35,448 nucleotides of DNA from Blastococcus sp. KM273128 (lineage in GTDB: Bacteria; Actinomycetota; Actinomycetes; Mycobacteriales; Geodermatophilaceae). Within the stretch, counting starts at the first letter, position 1, and every line of letters starts with the position of its first letter. The notes below the pieces were generated by a model, which saw only the letters and a list, made by a program, of their open reading frames with translations, ran no database searches and was not told the origin of the DNA. Below are positions 8,434 through 16,006 of this stretch, one piece after another. The stretch covers positions 1 to 35,448 of the forward strand of contig NZ_SSXA01000043.1 of NCBI RefSeq assembly GCF_021698975.1, written 5' to 3'. A program made the translations under genes and the position numbers.

Positions 8434-8586
8434 GCAGCTACGACGACAGGGCCGATGATCTCCAACTGGCGTTCGACGCCTCGGGCGTGGCGGCGCAGCT
8501 CGCCCTCGCTCACTTCGAGGGCGGCGTCTCGGTAACGCTGAAGGCCGACGGCGCACCCGGTCACCAGCGGGGCGCACGAAGGCTAG
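8430..8586 (+). pseudogene. Remnant of an inositol-monophosphatase/HisN-like phosphatase
   Basis: The frame opening at the ATG overlapping the GNAT stop encodes DLQLAFDASGVAAQLAL, then GGVSVTLKADGAP. This resembles the N-terminus of actinobacterial inositol monophosphatase or histidinol-phosphatase proteins, where K-x-D-x-(T/S)-P-V-T is conserved. After the Pro codon at 8556-8558 the expected Val-Thr appears only after skipping one base (8559), and that frame meets TAG at 8584-8586. In the original frame the sequence becomes Arg/Pro-rich noise. I read this as a frameshifted, truncated gene start; the family call rests on a short match. Confidence 0.4.
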
Positions 8587-8630
8587 CTGTACCCCCGCGG
8601 TCTTGTCCGCTTTCCCATAACCCGCTCCAA

Positions 8631-8719
8631 CTCCGGCTGCGCCGGCCGGGGGAAGGGTGGGCCGGAGGACCATCCCGGAGGGACGCGCAGCGCCCTTCCG
8701 GTGGCCGGCGCAGCCGGAG
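8631..8719. repeat. Long inverted repeat (17-bp arms plus inner stem)
   Basis: Arms 8631-8647 and 8703-8719 are perfect 17-bp inverted repeats (first arm begins CTCCGGCTGCG). An inner pair GGAAGGG (8651-8657) / CCCTTCC (8693-8699) extends the fold. The whole 89-nt unit could be a structured RNA, a small palindromic transposable remnant or a terminator. It lies in the gene-free stretch 8587-8914. Confidence 0.6.
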
Positions 8720-8791
8720 ATCATTCAGCGGTGGCGGGGAGCGGATGAGCCGTCCCGGCACGGGGCAGCCATGACTCCCGAGCCCCGAGGC

Positions 8792-8820
8792 GTGACAGGT
8801 GTCCACTCACGTCCTATAGT
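8792..8820 (+). promoter_or_regulatory. Near-consensus vegetative promoter
   Basis: GTGACA (8792-8797), a 17-nt spacer, then TATAGT (8815-8820): one of the best sigma-70-type promoters in the window. It points toward the 3' end of the convergent DUF3800-like gene. The first start codon downstream is an ATG at 8826 opening a 9-codon frame (M-P-T-A-I-A-V-R-K) that ends at 8855. Confidence 0.6.
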
Positions 8821-8854
8821 TGGCGATGCCCACGGCAATAGCTGTGCGGAAGTG

Positions 8855-8892
8855 AGCCCGAGACCCGGCCGGACGACCGTGGCGCTCGGGCT
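8855..8892. terminator. Hairpin between the mini-ORF and the DUF3800-like gene
   Basis: AGCCCGAG (8855-8862) pairs with CTCGGGCT (8885-8892), with a GC-rich 22-nt loop that may fold further; TTCGCGCTTTCC follows on the plus strand. It could end the short plus-strand transcript from the 8792-8820 promoter, the minus-strand gene, or both. Confidence 0.45.
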
Positions 8893-8914
8893 TCGCGCTT
8901 TCCGGGCCTCGGCG

Positions 8915-9457
8915 TCACACCTGGCGGACGCCGTTGATGGCGGGGCCGATGCGGCGCCGCCAGTCCCCGCCTCTGGCCCAGCACCACGCGACGGCGTCCG
9001 GCAGCGCGAGCAGTAGCTCGGCGCCGGCTCGGCGGTGGTCGTAGCGCAGCGTCTCCGCGCACCCGGCGTAGCGGGCAGCGTGGTAGAGGATTCGACGGTC
9101 GGAAGCCACCAGGGTGTCGTCCTGCTCCAGCACGAGAGCGTGGTCGCCACGCGCTGCGGCGTCGTCGACCAGCAGCCGGAGGCATGCCTCTCGGCGGTCA
9201 CGGTCGGTCCGGTGACGACGGGCGGCGTCGTAGACGATGGCCCGCACGCCGCAGCCGACGATGGCCGAGGCGATCGCTCGCCGCCGCGGGTCGCTCTCGT
9301 CCTTCATGTGCAGCCGACGCTGTCCGGGGAGAACCAGGTCCCGCAGTACCTTCCGCACGGCATGGAGATCGCCGACCGGCACGGCGACGGCGGCCAGCAG
9401 ATAGCCGCGTCGCTTGGACTCGTCGACGAACACGTGCGCCCCACTGGCGCTGATCAC
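8915..9457 (-). CDS. DUF3800-like protein of an integrated element
   Basis: About 180 residues. Near the N-terminus is HVFVDESKRRGYLLAA, the acidic F-V-D-E-S strand that opens DUF3800 proteins. HMKDESDPRRRAI, a VRAIVYDAA strand and ALVLEQDD follow, consistent with a small RNase-H-like fold of unknown activity. Such genes are common in actinobacterial mobile elements. The frame stays open far upstream through the antisense of the tRNA fragment, which is not coding. I place the start at GTG 9457 just before the conserved part; the ribosome site is weak. It is the last gene before the attachment site. Confidence 0.7.
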   Translation of the reverse strand: MISASGAHVFVDESKRRGYLLAAVAVPVGDLHAVRKVLRDLVLPGQRRLHMKDESDPRRRAIASAIVGCGVRAIVYDAARRHRTDRDRREACLRLLVDDAAARGDHALVLEQDDTLVASDRRILYHAARYAGCAETLRYDHRRAGAELLLALPDAVAWCWARGGDWRRRIGPAINGVRQV

Positions 9458-9627
9458 TGTGGTCTCACTGGAGCAGATCTTCGCGGACCCCGTCGTGCAC
9501 GTTGCCGTGGGGGGTCGATGCCGCCGGATGACCGGGCCCATTGGCGAGCATTCGCACACAGTCCGCAGATAGTTCGTACAACGCCGGAAAACGGCGGCGG
9601 CACGGTTGCTGCGGCCGGATCTTCGTG

Positions 9628-9662
9628 CCCGCTGCGTGCCCGTAGTACGGGCACGCAGCGGG
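9628..9662. repeat. Perfect 35-nt palindrome next to the attachment site
   Basis: CCCGCTGCGTGCCCG (9628-9642) and its exact complement (9648-9662) flank a TAGTA loop: a 15-bp perfect stem, 90 bp from the tRNA fragment. It may be a terminator or a binding site for integrase/excisionase. The surrounding stretch 9458-9751 has no gene. Confidence 0.65.
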
Positions 9663-9725
9663 TATTGGCGGTAACCGATGGCCTCAGCGATCTCGGCGTT
9701 GACCTCGGAAAACGATTGATCGTTG

Positions 9726-9750
9726 TTGGTTCGATGAGCCCCTGAACCAA
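9726..9750. repeat. Inverted repeat abutting the tRNA fragment
   Basis: TTGGTTC (9726-9732) and GAACCAA (9744-9750) form a 7-bp stem ending one base before the tRNA-derived sequence begins. It is element-side DNA at the expected recombination boundary, so a recombinase site is plausible. Confidence 0.4.
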
Positions 9751-9751
9751 G

Positions 9752-9807
9752 CTTGAAAACCGCTAAGAGGTAACCCCTCTTCGTGGGTTCGAATCCCACG
9801 CCCTCCG
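9752..9807 (+). pseudogene. 3' fragment of tRNA-Ser(UGA): attachment site (attR-like)
   Basis: The sequence reads as the last two thirds of a class-II serine tRNA: anticodon loop CTTGAAA (9752-9758, anticodon UGA), anticodon-stem strand ACCGC, long variable arm AAGAGG/CCTCTT (9765-9770 with 9776-9781), T-arm GTGGG-TTCGAAT-CCCAC (9783-9799), acceptor strand GCCCTCC (9800-9806) and discriminator G. The 5' half is missing: upstream bases give no GGAGGGC acceptor strand, no D-arm, and CCAAG where GCGGT should pair with ACCGC. Integrases that use tRNA genes restore an intact tRNA at one end and leave a 3' copy at the other. The orientation puts the element on the left and chromosome on the right. 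Confidence 0.8.
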
Positions 9808-9813
9808 CGTCGT

Positions 9814-9859
9814 GATGTCGCACGACATCCCGGACGCCCGGACCCACGGATCGTGGGTC
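9814..9859 (+). terminator. Two hairpins downstream of the tRNA 3' end
   Basis: GATGTCG/CGACATC (9814-9829) and GACCCACG/CGTGGGTC (9841-9859, GAT loop) follow the tRNA-derived sequence, as terminators of the original tRNA transcript would. There is no T-run. The rest of 9860-10168 holds no gene that I can support. Confidence 0.4.
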
Positions 9860-10168
9860 GGGACCGGCCGGCGCAGCCGGGGTCCCGGGCCGCCTGCTCC
9901 CGGCCGTCCGCGTCGGCCGGACAGCGCCGCCGACCTGCGGGGATCTGCGCCGCACGGGCCGGCCGGGGCACCAGTTCGAGCCTGCGAGGCCGCCCACGGA
10001 TGTTGTGTCCGAGATCTCAGATACGGCGTCGTCGTCCCACGCTCTGAGACGTCGTCGACCCGTTTCGGAGCCGACCAGAACTGTTTCGCAAGGGTAAAGA
10101 GCCTGGTCGTCCCAGCAGTTCGCGCCGGTGGGGCGGGTTCCGGTGTGTGACCGGTCCGTACCGCTCTG

Positions 10169-10197
10169 TGGACAGAGTTGCGAGGCTCACCTAACGT
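10169..10197 (+). promoter_or_regulatory. Promoter of the M6 protease gene
   Basis: TGGACA (10169-10174), 17-nt spacer, TAACGT (10192-10197). Transcription would start near 10204, giving a 5' leader of about 75 nt before the TTG start codon. Confidence 0.5.
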
Positions 10198-10279
10198 CCC
10201 GGCCGACCGCCCGAGAGGGCCGCCGGTGGCTCCCCGCCGGTCGGCTGGACGGTCTTCCTCTGACCCAGGAGACGCATCC

Positions 10280-12544
10280 TTGAAGAGAGCTCTGGCCGTC
10301 GTCGCCGGCGCCGCCCTGGTCATGGCGGTTCCCGTGACGGCTTCCGCCGCACCCCCCGCAGAAGACGCTCCGGCGACGCCGCAGCGCGCGCACGACCTGC
10401 CCAACCCGCTCGCCGAGACGCAGCAGGAGCTGCGCGCCGAGGCGCTCGAGCAGGTGCTCACCGGGCGGGCCACCCCGCGCGGCAACAACAAGGTCGTGGA
10501 GGTCGCCCCCGGCCGCTACGTCGAGCTGGCCCAGGAGGACAGCGACGCGATCTGGACCGTCCTCGGCGAGTTCAGCGACCTGCCGCACAACTCGATCCCC
10601 GAGCCCAAGCGTTCGGTGGACAACACCACCATCTGGACCGCGGACTTCTCGCAGGGCTACTTCGACGACCTGCTCTACAACTCCGACCCGGGCGTGAACT
10701 CGGTGGCGAACTTCTACGAGCAGCTCTCCTCGGGCCGCTACACCGTCACCGGTGAGGTCGAGGACTGGGTGCAGGTGCCCGGCACGGGTGCCTCGTACGG
10801 CGACAACGACCTGGGCGACAGCGCCGTCTGGGCCTTCATCAACGACTCGACCACCGCCTGGTACGAGGGGCAGCTCGCGTCCGGGAAGACCCCGGAGCAG
10901 ATCGACGAGTACCTCTCGCAGTTCGACGTCTGGGACCGCTACGACTCCGACGGCGACGGCAACTTCGACGAGGCCGACGGCTACATCGACCACTTCCAGG
11001 CCGTGCACTCCGGTGAGGGCGAGGAGGTCGGCGGCGGGGTCCTCGGCGACGACGCCATCTGGAGCCACCGCTGGTACAACCAGACCAACCGGATCGGCAC
11101 CGCCGGCCCGACGGTCGACGGCGCGGTCAACCCGCTCGGCGGTGCGCCGGTCGGCGGGTCGAAGTACTGGATCGGCGACTACACCGTCGAGCCCGAGAAC
11201 GGCGGCGTCGGCGTCTTCGCCCACGAGTTCGGCCACGACCTCGGCCTGCCCGACCTCTACGACACCTCCGGCAACAGCGGCGGTGCCGAGAACAGCACCG
11301 CCTTCTGGACGCTGATGAGCTCCGGCTCGTACGGCAACTCGGGCCGCCCCGAGGACGGCATCGGCACCCAGCCGATCCACATGGGCGCGTGGGAGAAGCT
11401 GCAGCTGGGCTGGCTGAACTACGAGGTCGTCGCCCCCGGTGAGAGCGCGAACCTGCGCCTCGGCCCGTCGGCCTACAACTCCAAGGAGAACCAGGCCGCC
11501 GTCGTCGTCCTCCCCGAGAAGGAGGTCACCACCGAGATCGGCACGCCGTTCGAGGGCGAGGACTTCTGGTACTCGGGCTCGGGCGACAACCTCGACCACA
11601 GCATGCTGGCGGCCAAGCCGGCCGGCGCCGCTGAGCTGACCGCCAAGGTCAAGTACGAGATCGAGCAGGACTGGGACTACGCCTACGCGGTCTACTCCAC
11701 CGACGGCGGGAACACCTTCACCTCGATTCCGACGAACCTGTCGACGACGACCGACCCCAACGGCCAGAACTTCGGCCAGGGCATCACCGGCAGCACCGGT
11801 GGCGAGTGGGTCGACCTGACGGCGAGCCTCGCGGGCGTGCCCGACGGCGCGCAGATCGGCTTCCGCTACTGGACCGACGGCGCCGCCACCGAGCCCGGCC
11901 TGCAGGTCGACGCCGTGGCGGTCGACGGCGACCCGGTGACGGAGTGGGCGCTGGACGGCTTCGAGGTCACCACCGGCACGACGACGAACTCGTTCTTCAA
12001 CGCCTACATCCTGGAGAACCGGGCCTACACCGGTTACGACACGGGGCTGAAGACGGGGCCGTACAACTTCGGTGACCCGCGCCGGCCGAACTGGGTGGAG
12101 CACTTCCCGTACCAGGACGGTCTGCTGATCAGCTACTGGAACACCCAGTACAACGACAACAACGTCGGCGCCCACCCCGGCGCCGGGCTGGTCCTGCCGG
12201 TCGACGCCCACCCGGGCCTGCTCTACGAGCCGACCGACGACGAGGGCGAGGATCGCACCGACGGCGAGAGCTGGCGGCCGCGCGTCCAGTCCTACGACTC
12301 CACCTTCGGGCTGCAGCCGACCGACAAGATCACGCTGCACGACCCGGACACCGGCGTGGGCCAGAAGGTGGGTGGCCTCCCGGCCGTCCGGACCTTCGAC
12401 GACACGCTCGACTGGTGGGTCGCGCCGGGCGAGCAGCCCGACGCCAACGGCTGGACGGGTGTCGACGTGCCGAAGACCGGCACGACGATCACCGTCACCG
12501 GCATGAGCGCGCAGGGCGCCCTCATGCAGGTGCGGGTCAACTGA
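10280..12544 (+). CDS. Secreted M6-family metalloprotease (immune-inhibitor-A-like)
   Basis: An extracellular zinc endopeptidase of 754 residues. It opens with a Sec signal peptide (K-R-A, hydrophobic AVVAGAALVMAVPV, cleavage near ASA-A), then a propeptide-like region. The zinc motif HEFGHDLGLPD has H315, E316, H319 and the third ligand-type D325, matching the HExxHxxGxxD of M6 peptidases. A calcium-type loop DRYDSDGDGNFDEADGYID precedes it. Residues about 420-620 look like the beta-rich module found in InhA proteins (YSTDGGNTFTSI). TTG at 10280 was chosen because AGGAG lies 8 nt upstream and the signal peptide begins there. It is followed by a strong terminator. The target is unknown, probably environmental protein. 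Confidence 0.93.
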   Translation: MKRALAVVAGAALVMAVPVTASAAPPAEDAPATPQRAHDLPNPLAETQQELRAEALEQVLTGRATPRGNNKVVEVAPGRYVELAQEDSDAIWTVLGEFSDLPHNSIPEPKRSVDNTTIWTADFSQGYFDDLLYNSDPGVNSVANFYEQLSSGRYTVTGEVEDWVQVPGTGASYGDNDLGDSAVWAFINDSTTAWYEGQLASGKTPEQIDEYLSQFDVWDRYDSDGDGNFDEADGYIDHFQAVHSGEGEEVGGGVLGDDAIWSHRWYNQTNRIGTAGPTVDGAVNPLGGAPVGGSKYWIGDYTVEPENGGVGVFAHEFGHDLGLPDLYDTSGNSGGAENSTAFWTLMSSGSYGNSGRPEDGIGTQPIHMGAWEKLQLGWLNYEVVAPGESANLRLGPSAYNSKENQAAVVVLPEKEVTTEIGTPFEGEDFWYSGSGDNLDHSMLAAKPAGAAELTAKVKYEIEQDWDYAYAVYSTDGGNTFTSIPTNLSTTTDPNGQNFGQGITGSTGGEWVDLTASLAGVPDGAQIGFRYWTDGAATEPGLQVDAVAVDGDPVTEWALDGFEVTTGTTTNSFFNAYILENRAYTGYDTGLKTGPYNFGDPRRPNWVEHFPYQDGLLISYWNTQYNDNNVGAHPGAGLVLPVDAHPGLLYEPTDDEGEDRTDGESWRPRVQSYDSTFGLQPTDKITLHDPDTGVGQKVGGLPAVRTFDDTLDWWVAPGEQPDANGWTGVDVPKTGTTITVTGMSAQGALMQVRVN

Positions 12545-12563
12545 CCCGGTAGCGCACCCCGCG

Positions 12564-12595
12564 AACGGCCCGTCGGCACCCGCCGGCGGGCCGTT
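12564..12595 (+). terminator. Terminator of the M6 protease gene
   Basis: A 14-bp stem, AACGGCCCGTCGGC (12564-12577) with its complement (12582-12595, one G-T wobble) over an ACCC loop, 20 bp after the stop codon. The rest of 12596-12878 shows no gene. Confidence 0.75.
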
Positions 12596-12891
12596 CCGCG
12601 TCCCCGGGCCGTCCCCCGCGAGCGCCGCCCGCGCGACATGCCCGGACGGCGCGCCGCCGGGCGTGACCGGGGTCGCATCGGGCGCAAAAGCCCAGGTCAG
12701 CGTGGTCCGTGTCGACATGGCGGCGGCCCGGGGGAGGGGTCACCGCACGACGGCGGAGGCCGTCGCAACGATCAGGTGACGGGGCTTTCGGAGTGGCGTC
12801 CGGGCCGCCGATGGAGAGGTCGGTGAGCCGTAGCTTCTCCCGTGATCGCGGCACCTTCCCCGGCCGCGACGCGCGCACGGAGGAGTCCCTG

Positions 12892-13740
12892 GTGATCATG
12901 GGCACGATGCTGCTGTGGCCGGCCGCGACGGTGCTGGGCTTCCTGCTCTGCACCGCGGTCGTGGTGGCGCTGGGCGCCAGCTCCACCGCCCGGTACGAGC
13001 ACGCCCGCGCCGTCGCCGGTGAGCAGGCCGGGCGTGCGGCCGCGCTCGCCTCGGGCACCCACCCCGCCGGCCGCCGGGCCGCCGCCCCCGCCGGTGGCGG
13101 GCACCCGCAGCCGCGGCCGCAGCAGGTCGCCGTCGCCGTCCGCCCCGCCCAGGCCCCGGCCCGCGCGGCCGTCGCCGCGCCCGGCACCGCGCACGCCTGG
13201 TGGCTGGTCGACGAGGCCGGGCAGGTGCTGGCCGGCCCGTTCGACGACCGCATCGACGCCGACTGGGCCGCGCTGGCCGGCGGGCTCGCGGCCGTCTCGG
13301 TCCACGGCGCCCCGCGCCCGGACGGCGGCATCGCCCCCCGGCCCTCCCCGGCGGACCGGGCCTGGCTCGCCGAGCTCGGCGACCAGCTCGACCGGCTCCC
13401 GGAGGACTGGGACGCGCTGCTCACCGACACCGACCCGCTGACCACCCTGGTCGTGGAGGTCGCCGCCGCGCTGGTCGAGGCCGGGCTGCCGCTGCACGAC
13501 GCCGCGGGGGCGGGGACCTCCGGCGGGGTCTGCCTCGTGCCGGAGACGAGCTCGTGCGGCGTCCTGGTCAGCTGGCGCACCCACGACCGGATGGGCGTGC
13601 AGCTCTCGCGGGGGGAGGGGGCCCTGGAGGCGGTGCAGGAGCTCATGGACGCCGCCCTGGCCGACACGCTGGCCGAGCTGGGCTTCGTCGTCCAGACCTT
13701 CGGCGCCTCCGGCGTCCCCCTGGTGACGGCGGTGCGCTGA
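12892..13740 (+). CDS. Single-pass membrane protein of unknown function
   Basis: A 282-residue protein not recognised as a known family. GTG at 12892 has GGAGGAG 6 nt upstream; ATG at 12898 is the alternative. Residues about 5-27 are a strong transmembrane segment (MLLWPAATVLGFLLCTAVVVAL). An Ala/Arg/Pro-rich linker (about 45-100) follows, then a folded domain of about 180 residues containing HAWWLVDEAGQVLAGPFDDR and LVSWRTHDRMGVQ. Two cysteines sit close together (GGVCLVPETSSCG). The domain probably faces the cytoplasm or cell wall as a soluble head. The next gene starts 74 bp downstream, so the two may be co-transcribed. Confidence 0.7.
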   Translation: MIMGTMLLWPAATVLGFLLCTAVVVALGASSTARYEHARAVAGEQAGRAAALASGTHPAGRRAAAPAGGGHPQPRPQQVAVAVRPAQAPARAAVAAPGTAHAWWLVDEAGQVLAGPFDDRIDADWAALAGGLAAVSVHGAPRPDGGIAPRPSPADRAWLAELGDQLDRLPEDWDALLTDTDPLTTLVVEVAAALVEAGLPLHDAAGAGTSGGVCLVPETSSCGVLVSWRTHDRMGVQLSRGEGALEAVQELMDAALADTLAELGFVVQTFGASGVPLVTAVR

Positions 13741-13814
13741 CCCCGGCCGGCGCCTGACCAGAACGGGGGAGGGCGTCCCTCCAGGAGTGGGCGCCGCGCG
13801 CCGATGCGGAGGGG

Positions 13815-14861
13815 GTGACCTTCCCGGAGCCGCTGCGAGCGCGCGAACCCCGTGCGGCGGCGCGGACGGCCGGCGGCGTGCTGGCGGTGTGCGCGCTGAT
13901 GCTCACCGTCGTCGCCGTGCTGGGGCCCAGCGGGCCGCACGACGCCACCCCCACCGTGATGTGGGCCAGCGTGGCCGGGCTGGTCGTGGTCGCCGCCGCC
14001 TTCACCCGGCTCCCGCCGGAGCGGCTCGACCGGGCCGGGGCCTTCGTCCTGCTCGGCATCACCGGGGTCACGGTGCTGTGCCTGCTGGCCGTCGGCTCGG
14101 GCTCCACCTCCACGCGGACGCAGGCCTTCCTCGTCTTCGCCGTGCTGTACGCCGGGTTCCACATCCGGGCGGCGGGCGCGCTGCTCGTGACCGCGGTCGC
14201 CGTCGCGGCCGGGGTCGTCATGCTCTTCGCGTCGCAGCCGGTGACCTCCGCGGCCACCGACTCGCTCTTCTTCGGCTCCATGCTGACCGTGCTGGGCGTC
14301 CTGCTCACCCACGCGGTCGGCAAGCAGGAGCGCCTGGTGGCGGCCCTGCAGCAGCAGGCCGACGTCGACGCCCTCACCGGCCTGGTCGCCCGGCGGGTGT
14401 TCGACGAGGCGCTCGAGGAGCGCCGGCACGCGCCCGGGCCGGACGCGGGCACCGCGCTGCTGCTCCTGGACATCGACCGGTTCAAGATGATCAACGACGT
14501 GCACGGCCACCTCGCCGGGGACGACGCGCTGGTGCACCTGTCGGACGTGATCCGGCGGCAGATCCGCTCGGTCGACGCGCTGGCCAGCCGGCTGGGCGGT
14601 GACGAGGTCGCGGTGCTGCTGCGCGACTGCTCCCGTGAGGTCGCGGCCCGCCGGGCCGAGGAGCTGCTCGACGCCGTCCGCCGGGCGCCGCTGCGGCTGC
14701 CCGACGGCACCCACCACGTGCTCTCGGTGAGCGTCGGCGTCTCGCACGTACCGGACGCGGTGGCCGACCTGCGCGAGCTCTACTCCTCCGCCGACATCGC
14801 CCTCTACACCGCCAAGCGCGGTGGCCGGGGCCGCGTCGAGGTGGCGCTCACCGGGGCCTAG
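13815..14861 (+). CDS. Membrane GGDEF-domain protein (probable diguanylate cyclase, GGDEV motif)
   Basis: A 348-residue protein with five or six hydrophobic segments (about 20-170), then a GGDEF domain (about 180-345). DADALTGL-like ADVDALTGL opens the domain; LLLLDIDRFKMINDVHGHLAGDDAL carries the metal-binding Asp and substrate residues. The signature is GGDEV at 261-265 instead of GGDEF; G-G-D-E are kept, so cyclase activity (2 GTP to c-di-GMP) is plausible. An R-S-V-D lies just upstream but is one residue too far from GGDEV for a canonical inhibitory RxxD site. GTG 13815 is uncertain because its SD-like GGAGGG is almost adjacent. It ends in TAG and overlaps the convergent reductase by 4 bp. 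Confidence 0.85.
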   Translation: MTFPEPLRAREPRAAARTAGGVLAVCALMLTVVAVLGPSGPHDATPTVMWASVAGLVVVAAAFTRLPPERLDRAGAFVLLGITGVTVLCLLAVGSGSTSTRTQAFLVFAVLYAGFHIRAAGALLVTAVAVAAGVVMLFASQPVTSAATDSLFFGSMLTVLGVLLTHAVGKQERLVAALQQQADVDALTGLVARRVFDEALEERRHAPGPDAGTALLLLDIDRFKMINDVHGHLAGDDALVHLSDVIRRQIRSVDALASRLGGDEVAVLLRDCSREVAARRAEELLDAVRRAPLRLPDGTHHVLSVSVGVSHVPDAVADLRELYSSADIALYTAKRGGRGRVEVALTGA

Positions 14862-15979
14862 AGCCGGGGCAGGTGGCGGGCCGCGCCGGCGAGCGCCCGC
14901 AGGGTGAGCCGGCCGTCGGCCAGCCCGAGCCGCACCACGTCGTCGAACACCTGCTGCCGCGCGCCGGCCGAGCGCAGCACCGCCTCCATGAGCGCCGGCC
15001 GGCGGCTGAGCCGGGACGCCGTCGCGGTGTGCCGCAGGTGGACGCCCAGGCGGCGTCCCAGCGCCCGCCGGTAGGCCGCGCCGGCTCCCGCGCCCGCACC
15101 GGCGGCCGCGCCGGCCAGCGCCCCCGACAGCACCGCGTAGAAGATGCCCTCCCCGGTGAGGGGGTTGATCAGCGCGGTCGCGTCACCGGCGAGCAGCACC
15201 CGGCCGTCGGGCTGCCGGGGCCGGCCGGTGCTCAGCGGCAGCCGGTGGGCGCGCAGCCCGTCCGGCGCGACGCCGGGCAGCAGCCGGCGCAGCCCCTCCT
15301 CCAGGCCCGCCCGGCTGGCCCCGCCGGACACGAGCTCGCCGTAGCCGACGTTGGCCCGCCCGTCGCCGAGCGGGAAGGACCACGCGTAGGCCGGCCAGCG
15401 CTGCTCGGTGGTCACGAGGACCTGCACCCCGGCCTGGCCCGGGAGCTCGGGGGCGTAGCCGCGCAGCGCCACGGCGAGCTCCGCGGGGGCGTTGCGCCGC
15501 ACCCCCAGCGCCCGGCGGACCACCGACTCGGCGCCGTCCGCCCCGACCAGCACCCCGGCCGTGACGGACCCGTCCACCTCGACGCCGTCCGGGCGCACCC
15601 GCACCTGCCGCACCTGCTGCCGGCGGAGCACCGCCCCGGCGTCCTGGGCGGCCGCTACGAGCCGGGCGTCGAGGACCACCCGCGGGACGACGTGCGAGGG
15701 GCGCCCGGTGGCCCGCTCGACGGTGGTGCCGCGCGGCGAGGTGAGCCGCAGCCGGGGGACCGGCGGGAAGCCGGCGGTGAGGGTGGCCGCGTCCACGCCC
15801 AGCCCGGCGAGCACGTCCAGCGCCTCGGCCGCGATGCCGTCGCCGCAGACCTTGTCGCGGGGGAACCCGGCGCGGTCGAGCACCAGCACGCGGGCGGTGG
15901 GATCGGCCCGCCGGGCGGCCAGGGCGGCAGCCGCGCCGGCCGGCCCGCCCCCGACGACGACGACGTCCCAGTGCTCCAC
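14858..15979 (-). CDS. Geranylgeranyl-reductase-family FAD oxidoreductase
   Basis: A 373-residue flavoprotein. The Rossmann FAD motif VVVVGGGPAGAAAALAARR is at the N-terminus. DRAGFPRDKVCGDGI is the family's characteristic segment, and RVLLAGDATALINPLTGEGIFYAVLSG is the second FAD-binding motif with the conserved G-D-A. Members reduce isoprenoid double bonds of geranylgeranyl groups or of the menaquinone side chain (MenJ-type) in actinobacteria. With menB about 3 kb away a quinone role is possible, but that is inference. GTG 15979 has TAGCGT 7 nt upstream (minus strand, 15987-15992), a leaderless pattern, so it may have its own promoter as well as read-through from the hydrolase gene. The stop is TAG. 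Confidence 0.87.
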   Translation of the reverse strand: MEHWDVVVVGGGPAGAAAALAARRADPTARVLVLDRAGFPRDKVCGDGIAAEALDVLAGLGVDAATLTAGFPPVPRLRLTSPRGTTVERATGRPSHVVPRVVLDARLVAAAQDAGAVLRRQQVRQVRVRPDGVEVDGSVTAGVLVGADGAESVVRRALGVRRNAPAELAVALRGYAPELPGQAGVQVLVTTEQRWPAYAWSFPLGDGRANVGYGELVSGGASRAGLEEGLRRLLPGVAPDGLRAHRLPLSTGRPRQPDGRVLLAGDATALINPLTGEGIFYAVLSGALAGAAAGAGAGAGAAYRRALGRRLGVHLRHTATASRLSRRPALMEAVLRSAGARQQVFDDVVRLGLADGRLTLRALAGAARHLPRL

Positions 15980-16006
15980 CGGGCCGACGCTAGGTGAGCG
16001 GCCGGG

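Noticed and set aside
9458..9997. N-terminal extension of the DUF3800-like gene through the tRNA fragment
   Set aside because: The extension contains GVGFEPTKRG-type sequence, a known artefact of translating the antisense of a tRNA T-arm.
10187..12718. 843-codon minus-strand frame opposite the M6 protease
   Set aside because: The plus strand encodes an intact protease with signal peptide, HExxH motif and ribosome site; the antisense protein has no recognisable feature.
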